DNA of 9,913 nt from an uncultured Devosia sp. (lineage in GTDB: Bacteria > Pseudomonadota > Alphaproteobacteria > Rhizobiales > Devosiaceae): contig CAJYKO010000257.1 in the NCBI GenBank assembly GCA_913775215.1, positions 1 through 9,913 of the forward strand, written 5' to 3'. Numbering within the stretch: position 1 is the stretch's first letter; the number at the start of each line of letters is the position of its first letter. Below are positions 1 to 6,346 of the stretch, piece by piece. The notes below the pieces were generated by a model. The model was not told the DNA's origin. It ran no database searches and saw only the letters and a list, made by a program, of their open reading frames with translations. The position numbers and the translations under genes were made by a program.

Positions 1-723
1 GCGCACCGGCTCGTTGCCGCGGAAGCTAAAGGAGAGATTGGAAACGCCGCCCGAAATATGGGCATGGGGCAGGTTCTGACGGATCCAGCGCGTCGCTTCG
101 ATGAAGTCGACACCATAATTGTCGTGCTCTTCGATACCCGTCGCAACGGCGAAAACGTTGGGGTCGAAGATGATGTCTTCGGGCGGGAAGCCAAGGTCAT
201 CGACGAGGATTTTATAGGCCCGCGCGCAGATATCGATCTTGCGCTTATAGGTATCTGCCTGTCCGGTTTCGTCGAAGGCCATGACGACGACGGCAGCGCC
301 ATAGGCCATGCAAAGCCTGGCATAGTGCCGGAACTGTTCTTCGCCTTCCTTGAGCGAGATCGAATTAACGATCGGCTTGCCCTGCACGCACTGAAGACCC
401 GCCTCGATCACTTCCCACTTGGACGAGTCGATCATTACCGGCACGCGGGCAATTTCCGGCTCGGAGGCGATCAGGTTGAGGAAATCGACCATTGCGGCCT
501 TGGAGTCGATCAGCCCCTCGTCCATGTTGATGTCGATGACTTGGGCGCCATTTTCCACCTGATCGCGCGCCACGGCGAGCGCCGCCGCATAGTCCCGCGC
601 CGTGATCAGTTTACGGAAGCGGGCGCTGCCGGTGACGTTGGTGCGTTCGCCGATATTGACGAAAGGAATGTCAGGCGTGAGGACGAAAGGCTCAAGGCCT
701 GAAAGGCGGAGATAGCGGCTCAA
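1..723 (-). CDS. metH: Methionine synthase MetH, folate-binding part (partial, runs off the window start)
   Basis: This is the 5-methyltetrahydrofolate-binding (pterin) domain of cobalamin-dependent methionine synthase, which moves a methyl group from methyl-THF through B12 to homocysteine in the cytoplasm. The 241 visible residues begin LSRYLRLSGLEPF, followed by FVNIGERTNVTGS (21-33), INMDEG (65-70), VMIDSSKW (96-103), NSISLKEG (120-127) and FDPNVFAVATGIEEH (186-200). All are standard MetH pterin-barrel blocks. The reading frame is open to the window edge, so the cap, B12-binding and activation domains would lie beyond it. No ATG exists before residue 67, which is inside the barrel. I therefore chose the TTG at 721-723, which overlaps the TGA of the upstream homocysteine-domain frame (ATTGA) and has GAGGG 7 nt upstream. 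Full-length MetH normally carries both domains in one chain, so this is either a genuine split gene or one chain broken by a single-base indel. Confidence 0.9.
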   Translation of the reverse strand, partial: MSRYLRLSGLEPFVLTPDIPFVNIGERTNVTGSARFRKLITARDYAAALAVARDQVENGAQVIDINMDEGLIDSKAAMVDFLNLIASEPEIARVPVMIDSSKWEVIEAGLQCVQGKPIVNSISLKEGEEQFRHYARLCMAYGAAVVVMAFDETGQADTYKRKIDICARAYKILVDDLGFPPEDIIFDPNVFAVATGIEEHDNYGVDFIEATRWIRQNLPHAHISGGVSNLSFSFRGNEPVR

Positions 724-1748
724 TGGACGACCCTCGGCGCAACGCCGGCGACAGCCGCGGCGATTGCGCGAATATGGTCTGGCGTAGTGCCGCAGCAGCC
801 GCCGACGACATTGACGATACCTTCGCGCGCGAACTCGCCGACTTGCTTTGCCGTATCCTCCGGACCTTCGTCATATTGGCCGAAGGCATTGGGCAGGCCG
901 GCATTGGGATAGGCGCAGGTAAAGGTGTCGGCCACGCCGGCAATTTCGGCCATGTGCGGGCGCATCGCCTCGGCACCCAGCGCGCAGTTGAGCCCGATGG
1001 TGAAGGGTCGCGAGTGCTTGACCGAATGCCAGAAGGCGGTTGGCGTCTGGCCGGTCAGTGTCCGGCCCGATGCGTCGGTGATCGTGCCTGAAATCATCAT
1101 CGGCAATTCCACGCCACGCGCCTCGAACGCTTCCAGGCAGGCAAAGATGGCGGCCTTGGCATTGAGCGTATCGAAGATGGTTTCGATGAGGATGACGTCG
1201 GCGCCACCTTCGATGAGCCCATTGACCTGCTGCGAATAGGCTTTTCGCAAGTCTTCGAATGTTACCGCGCGAAAACCGGGGTTGTTCACATCGGGGCTGA
1301 TCGACGCCGTGCGGTTGGTCGGTCCAACGGCGCCGGCGACGAAGCGCGGCTTGCCATCTATGGCAGTGGCGCGATCAAGCGCGCGGCGGACGACGCGGGC
1401 ACCCTCGACATTGAGGTCATGCACCGCCGATTCCATGCCGTAGTCGGCCTGCGCAATCGTGGTCGCCGAAAAGGTATTGGTCTCGACGATGTCTGCGCCA
1501 GCCATGGCGTATTTGAAGTGGATTTCCTCGATCGCCTCGGGCTGGGTCAGGATAAGAAGGTCGTTATTGCCCTTCTGCGGATGATCGGAATGATGCCGGC
1601 AGGCATGGCCGGAACCATGGCCGAGGAAATCGTCCTCATTCAGCCCCAGCCCCTGGATCTGCGTACCCATCGCGCCATCCAAAATCAGGATGCGCTCGCG
1701 CGCCAGTTTTTCCAGAATTTTGCGGCTGGGGGAGGGTAGTGCCGACAT
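720..1748 (-). CDS. metH: Homocysteine S-methyltransferase domain of methionine synthase (N-terminal MetH half)
   Basis: This 342-residue protein matches the N-terminal homocysteine-binding, zinc-containing domain of B12-dependent methionine synthase. Visible blocks are DGAMGTQIQ (24-32), KGNNDLL (59-65), ETNTFSATTIA (89-99), GPTNRTASISPDV (142-154), MISGTITDASGRTLTGQT (218-235), GLNCALG (252-258) and GGCCGTTPDH (316-325). The zinc ligands are C254, C318 and C319. The frame ends with PRVVH at TGA 720-722, just where full-length MetH would continue through a short linker into the folate domain. I prefer ATG 1746-1748 (MSALPS) over GTG 1754, since GAGG at 1754-1757 sits 5 nt before this ATG and overlaps the GTG. 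A His/Cys-rich stretch at 44-56 (H44, H48, C50, H52, H53, H56) replaces a plainer loop of E. coli MetH. It follows btuB by 92 nt on the same strand. Confidence 0.93.
   Translation of the reverse strand: MSALPSPSRKILEKLARERILILDGAMGTQIQGLGLNEDDFLGHGSGHACRHHSDHPQKGNNDLLILTQPEAIEEIHFKYAMAGADIVETNTFSATTIAQADYGMESAVHDLNVEGARVVRRALDRATAIDGKPRFVAGAVGPTNRTASISPDVNNPGFRAVTFEDLRKAYSQQVNGLIEGGADVILIETIFDTLNAKAAIFACLEAFEARGVELPMMISGTITDASGRTLTGQTPTAFWHSVKHSRPFTIGLNCALGAEAMRPHMAEIAGVADTFTCAYPNAGLPNAFGQYDEGPEDTAKQVGEFAREGIVNVVGGCCGTTPDHIRAIAAAVAGVAPRVVH
721..735 (-). promoter_or_regulatory. RBS and TTG start overlapping the upstream stop codon (TTGA)
   Basis: On the minus strand GAGGG (731-735) lies 7 nt before TTG (721-723). 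The last two bases of the TTG are the first two of the TGA at 720-722. This arrangement suits translational coupling or re-initiation between the two MetH halves. It decides the start of the downstream half, because no ATG is available at a sensible place. If the split is a sequencing or mutational frameshift, this site is fortuitous. Confidence 0.5.
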
Positions 1749-1840
1749 GATCACCTCGTCTTTCCTGGCCTTTTACCGATGGTTTTTCGGAAAAGAAAGC
1801 CAAGCCCGATGTGGTGCTCATGCCGACAGAAGTGAAGGCT

Positions 1841-3724
1841 TCAGAAGCTCGCCTTGGCGCCCGCGTAGAAGGTCCGGCCCTGCGTGTTGTAGCCATAAAC
1901 CTCCTGATACTTTGTATCGAACAGGTTCTGCACGCGGCCGTAGACCTCGACCTGGTCGTTGATCTGATAATTGAGGCCGGCATTGACGACGGTGTAGGCG
2001 GGGAGGGTGACCTTTGTACCCGTGCTGAAATCGTCGTCGATCGTTTCGCCAACAAGGACCGCTTCGCTGTGCAGCGTGAGCGGGACTGTGTCGAACGTAT
2101 AGGCAATATCGATCGCAGCAGAATGGCGGGGGCGACGGATTTCCTCAATCCCTGCCGGGGTCCGAGCATCGAGATAGGTATAGGTAATCCAGGCTTTCAG
2201 GCCATCGATGATGTTGAAGTTGGCGGAAAGCTCCACCCCCTGGCGAGTGCTGGTGCCGACATTGTTCTTCACCGTTTTCGCCGAGCCGGTGATGGCGTTC
2301 TCGAGCGTCTGGTTGAAGTAGGTTGCATCGAGCACCACCAGTCCATCGAGTACCGATTGCTCCACGCCAAAATCCCAACCGAAGCTGGTCTCCGGCTTCA
2401 GGTTCGGATTGGGCGTGAAGAAGCCAGGGACATAGCCATATTGCTCGTAGAAGGTGGGGTTCGTCGATCCGGTACCGAGAGACGCGTGAAGCCGCGTCCC
2501 GGAATCAGGAATCTGCCAGGCGCTGCTCAAGCTATAGGTGGTCGCATCGGCAAAATTGTCGTTGAAATCGTGCCGAAGTGCCGCCGTTAGATAAAGCTGG
2601 TCCAGATAGGTCCCCCGGTACTCGCCGACCAAGGAGTGTGCGGTCCGCGTGCGGCGCTCCAATGGGCTGATCAATTGCTCGAACGTTTCATAGACAAGAT
2701 CATACCCAACCGTGACGGTGTGCTCTGAATCAAGGAAGTCCGGTGAGTTGAAGTGCCTTCCGGCCTGATAAGAGAGCTTGTAACGATCTCCGGTTGTCAA
2801 AACTTCATAGCCCGTACCGACCGAGCGCCGCTCGACAGTGCCGGCGCTGACTCGCGCGTTCTGGAACCAGAGGGTGTTGTCGCTAACCCAACCGGCTCCC
2901 AATGCGCCCGAGAGTTCGCTTATTTCGGTCCTGTCCGCGCTATCGACTGCCAGCCCGGTCACGAAATCCTGTTCATCGGCATCTGCGCGGACGCGGCCGA
3001 AACGCACATTGCCGTCCACGGTGAGTTGCGGGGTAATATCCGCTATGAACCGCGCGTTGCCATCAATATGGCTTGCGCCGTCCAGCTCGGTTCCCTGCAG
3101 GGAGACGTTGAAACCATCGGTGCCGCGCAGTGTCAGGCCGCCTGAAATGTCGAAATTGTCCTGACCGTAGGCGAGTGAGCCGCTGACCATCTTGGTGCCG
3201 TCAGTACCGAATTCGGTACTTAGCGCTCCGCCTACACCATCCTTGTCAGCAGATTTGGTGACGATGTTGATGACCCCGGCCATGGCATTGGCCCCCCAAA
3301 ACGCGCTTTGGGGGCCGCGAAGAACTTCAATGCGTTCCACGTTCGAAACAGCAAGGCGACCAAAGTCAAAGCCGCCGGTCGACGTTTCGCTAACGGGTAC
3401 GCCATCGATCAGAACGAGGACATGATTGGCCTCAGCACCGCGCACACGCACATCCGTCAGGCCGCCCGGCGAACCCGTCCGTGATACCGCGAGCCCCGGC
3501 ACCTGCCGCAAGACATCGGCCACATAAGCGGTGCCTTGCACCGCGATCTGATCCCCATCGATAACCGTATACGACCGCCCGATTTCGTTCTCTTCGAACG
3601 GCGTCAGGCCCCCGGCATTGATGACGAGCTTGGGCAGGATCGTTTCCTGCGCGTTGACGGGCAGGGCGAGGGCGAGTGTGGCCGTGAGGAGGGCGATCGA
3701 GGACGTGAAATTGCTAAAGCGCAT
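1841..3724 (-). CDS. btuB: BtuB-like TonB-dependent vitamin B12 receptor
   Basis: This is an outer-membrane TonB-dependent receptor of 627 residues, within the usual length for BtuB. Residues 1-25 are a signal peptide (charged start, hydrophobic core, VNA before QE). A TonB-box-like segment (ETILPKLVINA, 27-37) follows. The plug domain spans about 50-158, with DVLRQVPGL (70-78), VRVRGAEANHVLVLIDGVP (92-110), VERIEVLRGPQSAFWGANAMAGVINIVTK in its second half and a long beta-barrel after it. The C-terminus NLFDTKYQEVYGYNTQGRTF ends in SF; the final phenylalanine and the NLFD..Y..VYGY..GR pattern resemble E. coli BtuB. Cobalamin as substrate is supported by the B12 riboswitch upstream, and by a BtuCDF-like transporter and B12-dependent metH next to it. 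The start is ATG 3722-3724; an in-frame stop lies 36 nt upstream and no strong Shine-Dalgarno is visible. Confidence 0.93.
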   Translation of the reverse strand: MRFSNFTSSIALLTATLALALPVNAQETILPKLVINAGGLTPFEENEIGRSYTVIDGDQIAVQGTAYVADVLRQVPGLAVSRTGSPGGLTDVRVRGAEANHVLVLIDGVPVSETSTGGFDFGRLAVSNVERIEVLRGPQSAFWGANAMAGVINIVTKSADKDGVGGALSTEFGTDGTKMVSGSLAYGQDNFDISGGLTLRGTDGFNVSLQGTELDGASHIDGNARFIADITPQLTVDGNVRFGRVRADADEQDFVTGLAVDSADRTEISELSGALGAGWVSDNTLWFQNARVSAGTVERRSVGTGYEVLTTGDRYKLSYQAGRHFNSPDFLDSEHTVTVGYDLVYETFEQLISPLERRTRTAHSLVGEYRGTYLDQLYLTAALRHDFNDNFADATTYSLSSAWQIPDSGTRLHASLGTGSTNPTFYEQYGYVPGFFTPNPNLKPETSFGWDFGVEQSVLDGLVVLDATYFNQTLENAITGSAKTVKNNVGTSTRQGVELSANFNIIDGLKAWITYTYLDARTPAGIEEIRRPRHSAAIDIAYTFDTVPLTLHSEAVLVGETIDDDFSTGTKVTLPAYTVVNAGLNYQINDQVEVYGRVQNLFDTKYQEVYGYNTQGRTFYAGAKASF

Positions 3725-3832
3725 GGCGCGGGCTTTCTGGGCGGAACTTGCAATAGCTCAGCCGAAAGCGGGCACACTTTCGACGCGCGAGGCCATGCAG
3801 GCTAAATTGGAAAAAGGGGCGCTTGACCGCGA

Positions 3833-3868
3833 TCAGCGGCGCGGCAGAAATTTGGGACGATCGCTCAT
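3833..3868 (-). other. Candidate 11-codon upstream ORF in the btuB leader
   Basis: Between the riboswitch and btuB, the minus strand carries ATG 3866-3868 followed by 10 more codons and TGA, encoding MSDRPKFLPRR. An AGGAGG (3881-3886) lies 12 nt upstream of the ATG, which is longer than usual. The ATG falls within a perfect hairpin (3856-3872, 6-bp stem GACGAT/ATCGTC, 5-nt loop). It may be a leader peptide or only a chance ORF; nothing in the peptide itself points to a function. Confidence 0.25.
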
Positions 3869-3922
3869 CGTCGGTCTTGTCCTCCTGCCGATCCGCCCGA
3901 TCAGCCTGAAATGGATATTCGT

Positions 3923-4076
3923 TCCATGGCAGGTCTCCTGGCTTGCGGATCAGGCCGAACCCTCGCCTTCCCAGCCATGGGCCAGTGGCAAATGAGGCTT
4001 CGTCTCCGCTGACAGTTGCGGGGGCAGCGCCGGACTTGACCGGCTTCCCTGTTAGTCCCTTGCGGGAACCATGGAC
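3923..4076 (-). ncRNA. Cobalamin (adenosylcobalamin) riboswitch upstream of btuB
   Basis: The minus strand shows the conserved core of the cobalamin riboswitch in the right order. It begins with AACAGGGAAGCCGGT, then GCTGCCCCCGCAACTGTCAGCG, and a GAAGCC...GCCACTGG segment. TGGGAAGGCGAGG follows, and the 3' B12 box is GCAAGCCAGGAGACCTGCC (3929-3947). A closing P1 helix is visible: TCCATGG (4069-4075) pairs with CCATGGA (3923-3929). In this class, ligand binding normally lowers expression of the downstream gene, here the BtuB-like receptor, giving feedback on B12 uptake. About 200 nt separate the aptamer from the btuB start. That space holds two hairpins (3856-3872; 3761-3784) and a T-rich run near 3812-3817, but no unmistakable terminator. 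Whether control is transcriptional or translational cannot be read directly. Confidence 0.95.
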
Positions 4077-4149
4077 GAATTAAAAATGAACAAGGCGTTA
4101 AGGCAAGTCAACGATATAAAGACTTCCTTATGCGCCTATCCACAGTCGG

Positions 4150-5340
4150 TCAGTCGAGGCTGATCGCACGATTGAAGACGCGCTTGTAACCCGGCGTCTT
4201 TTCCGGATGCAGGATGGAAATCAGGTCCATCAGCACAATGTCGGGCCGCATGCTGCCAAGTTCATAAAATTGTACGCCGCCATTCGGCCCTTTGAGCGCG
4301 TCTGGAATCCACACTTGCCCCGCTTGCGCTGCCGGCAGCGAGGCAAGGCGCGGGTCTTCGGCAGCGATGTCAGCAAGCGTTCGATAGGTCATCGCGGCCT
4401 GTATCCAGATCTGCGCCTCTCGCGCCCGCACGATGAGCCGCTCGGGATCGTGAATCTCAAAGCTACCGGTGCTGTCATTGTCGGCGAATACGTAGCGACC
4501 GCCTGCATCGGCAATCAATTGCGCGACGAATGATTTGCCGCCGGCTGCAAAAAACACCCCGCCAAACGCCTGACCACTCAGAACAAGCGGCCTGTCATCT
4601 TCCGGGATGTCCGCGACGAGGGCTTTCGCCGCCTCGTACTTTTCCACCACGTCGTCAAAGCTTTGGTTTGCCTTGGCCTCCGCATTGAAAAAAAGGCCCA
4701 TGAACTTGACCCATTCCGCGCGTCCCAAGGGGGATGTGTCGAGCCAGTCGGCAAAGTTGACGATGGGTATACCTGCTGCAGCGAGCCTCTGGATATCAGC
4801 CTCGCCCCCTCCGCCTGCCATGAAGACATCAGGCCGGGCGGCAATGACCGCCTCGATATTGGTGACGCCGGATGCGGCATATTCAATGACATGCGCTGTT
4901 TTGAAATGCTCCAACACCTGCGGTGTCGTGATGAGATCCTTTTGTGCGACACCGGATAGTGCACCAATGCCGTCCAAGCTGACGAGGGCTGGCGCCTGCG
5001 ATGTGCTGCCCGCAAAGAGTGACTTTACAGGGATACTGATGATCGGCGCCTGGCTGAACTCAGCACCCAGATCCGGCGCCGGCGTGCCGCATTGCACCAG
5101 CACATAGTGTTCAGGTCGTCCGCCCGGGAAGGGGTGCTCCACGGTGACGATCTTGTAGTGGCCAAAGTAAGCGACAGAGAAGTTATCCGAAAAGTCCGCT
5201 TCGGATTTTGTCAGGAAATAATCTTCGCCCGGATCGTAGGTTGTGACGCACCCTTTGGTGTCGAAGGTCGGCGCCGCTGCGGTCGGTGAAATGGTTGCGA
5301 AGGCCAGAAGTAGAAAAGAGATCAGCACTCTAAGCTTCAT
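4150..5340 (-). CDS. Periplasmic binding protein of a B12/iron-complex type ABC transporter (BtuF-like)
   Basis: This 396-residue protein looks like a class III (Fep/BtuF type) substrate-binding protein. Residues 1-23 are a Sec signal peptide (MKLRVLISFLLLAFA..., AAA before PTF). The mature protein carries FSVAYFGHYKIVTVEHPF (54-71), VLVQCGTPAP (80-89), a domain with GVTNIEAVIAARPDVFMAG (158-176), IPIVNFADW (191-199), and RPDIVLMDLISILHPE near the end (365-380). Two cysteines (C31, C84) could form a disulphide. It is longer than E. coli BtuF (about 270 residues), with an added N-terminal segment. I chose ATG 5338-5340 because the signal peptide starts there and GGAG lies 7 nt upstream; an upstream in-frame start at 5385 would place 15 extra residues ahead of the signal sequence. 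It overlaps the ATPase stop by 11 nt. B12 as ligand is inferred from the btuB and riboswitch context; a siderophore or haem remains possible. Confidence 0.85.
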   Translation of the reverse strand: MKLRVLISFLLLAFATISPTAAAPTFDTKGCVTTYDPGEDYFLTKSEADFSDNFSVAYFGHYKIVTVEHPFPGGRPEHYVLVQCGTPAPDLGAEFSQAPIISIPVKSLFAGSTSQAPALVSLDGIGALSGVAQKDLITTPQVLEHFKTAHVIEYAASGVTNIEAVIAARPDVFMAGGGGEADIQRLAAAGIPIVNFADWLDTSPLGRAEWVKFMGLFFNAEAKANQSFDDVVEKYEAAKALVADIPEDDRPLVLSGQAFGGVFFAAGGKSFVAQLIADAGGRYVFADNDSTGSFEIHDPERLIVRAREAQIWIQAAMTYRTLADIAAEDPRLASLPAAQAGQVWIPDALKGPNGGVQFYELGSMRPDIVLMDLISILHPEKTPGYKRVFNRAISLD

Positions 5341-6346
5341 CCTGTGTCTCCGCTTGCATTCGGCTGAACAGAGCCAGTTCGGCAAAGCTCGAGCCCTGTG
5401 CTTCGATTTTGCCTCGACGCGCGGTCCAGCCGCCCTTGTGCACCCAGACAGCCAGATCCGGCGTTTCGTCTGAGCCTACCAGCGCATATCCCTCGCGCTC
5501 CAGCACCGACTGGCCCAGTCCGATCCTGTCGTCCACGCCCTTGAGCAAGGCTGTTCCGCGCGGATGGGTTTTTATCTTGAAGCTGCGCTCGGCGACCGAA
5601 AACTCGATATTCGGTCCAGAAAACACCGAAGTCAGCCTGCCATCGGCCAGAAGATCCTCCGGTGCCCCGCGCTCAAAACGCCCCCTCCCATCGATGAGCC
5701 AGATTGTGTCGGCAGTTCGCAGCGAAAGATCGAGATCGTGACTGGAGAGGATCACGGCGATGTTCTTTTCGCGCGCCAGGTGTCTCAGCATCGCAATCAT
5801 TTCGACGCGCCCAGAGATGTCGAGATATGCAGCCGGCTCGTCGAGCAAAAGGATGGCAGGATCCTGCGCCAGCGCCCGCGCGATCATGAAACGTTGCCGT
5901 TCTCCATCGGAAAGCTCATTGACGTCGCGATCGGCCAAATGAGCCGCTCCGACCGCCAAAATGGCATCGCGGACGATGGTCTTGTCCCGCGCCGCCAGTT
6001 GACCGGCCCAGTTTACATGCGGGTACCGCCCCAATTCCACCAGTCTTGATGCGGAGATTGCGCCGATCGCGATCCGTTCGGTCAGTACGACGCCGACCTT
6101 GCGAGCAAGATCGGCCTGAGACAACAGCGCGGCATCCTTGCCGCCGATCAAAACCGATCCGCCCAAGGCCGGCTGGGCGCGGGCCAGCGTCCGCATCAGC
6201 GTGGATTTGCCGACACCATTCGGCCCCAGAAGACAGACCATCTCGCCTGCAGCAACTTCGACGTTGATCCCGCTCAGCACGGAGCGCCGCTTGCGGCCCT
6301 TGCCGTGCCCGACGTCGAGATCACGTGTTTTCAAAAGCGCCGTCAT
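5330..6346 (-). CDS. ABC transporter ATPase of the B12/iron-complex type (BtuD/FecE-like) with C-terminal extension
   Basis: This cytoplasmic nucleotide-binding subunit (338 residues) should power the adjacent permease. It shows Walker A GPNGVGKST (41-49), the ABC signature LSDGE (145-149), Walker B ILLLDEP (165-171) and the H-loop histidine H203 (SSHD). The usual Q-loop position reads VVLTERIAIG (87-96), with T-E rather than a clear glutamine. FecE-type proteins typically have about 250-260 residues. Here about 85 more (roughly 252-338) follow the ATPase core, predicted soluble and not recognised by me; they may be a regulatory or dimer-contact domain. The ATG at 6344-6346 overlaps the permease TGA by 4 nt (ATGA), and its own TAG overlaps the binding-protein gene by 11 nt, so the three subunits are almost certainly translated from one mRNA. 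Confidence 0.92.
   Translation of the reverse strand: MTALLKTRDLDVGHGKGRKRRSVLSGINVEVAAGEMVCLLGPNGVGKSTLMRTLARAQPALGGSVLIGGKDAALLSQADLARKVGVVLTERIAIGAISASRLVELGRYPHVNWAGQLAARDKTIVRDAILAVGAAHLADRDVNELSDGERQRFMIARALAQDPAILLLDEPAAYLDISGRVEMIAMLRHLAREKNIAVILSSHDLDLSLRTADTIWLIDGRGRFERGAPEDLLADGRLTSVFSGPNIEFSVAERSFKIKTHPRGTALLKGVDDRIGLGQSVLEREGYALVGSDETPDLAVWVHKGGWTARRGKIEAQGSSFAELALFSRMQAETQDEA

Larger units (their letters stand above)
3725..4149. other. 425-nt intergenic leader between binding-protein gene and btuB
   Basis: This gap holds the cobalamin riboswitch, a possible short upstream ORF, and two inverted repeats on the minus strand: GACGAT/ATCGTC at 3856-3872 and an 8-bp stem with one G-T pair at 3761-3784 (GTCGAAAG/CTTTCGGC, 8-nt loop). 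The AT-rich part at 4081-4130 is the likely btuB promoter area: TTGACT, TTGCCT and a TTTATAT run are present, but I cannot assign a convincing -35/-10 pair. No terminator with a clear U-tract follows the binding-protein gene, which ends at 4150, so read-through from the ABC operon is possible. Confidence 0.6.

Noticed and set aside
58..702. A 214-codon open frame on the plus strand.
   Set aside because: It is antisense to the MetH folate domain, whose residues match the family block by block; its own translation resembles no protein I know.
720..740. Programmed -1 frameshift joining the two MetH halves.
   Set aside because: There is no slippery heptamer at the junction; a coupled TTG start or a simple indel explains it better.
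1755..1840. SAM-type riboswitch or terminator between btuB and metH.
   Set aside because: No SAM riboswitch core is recognisable, and the short inverted repeats (for example CCGA/TCGG) are too weak to call.
1811..2590. A 259-codon open frame on the plus strand.
   Set aside because: It lies antisense to the btuB barrel and is a product of GC-rich codon bias.
5341..5385. Longer start for the binding protein (15 more residues).
   Set aside because: It would put a charged, Cys-containing stretch ahead of a clear signal peptide, and the ATG at 5340 has a well-spaced GGAG.
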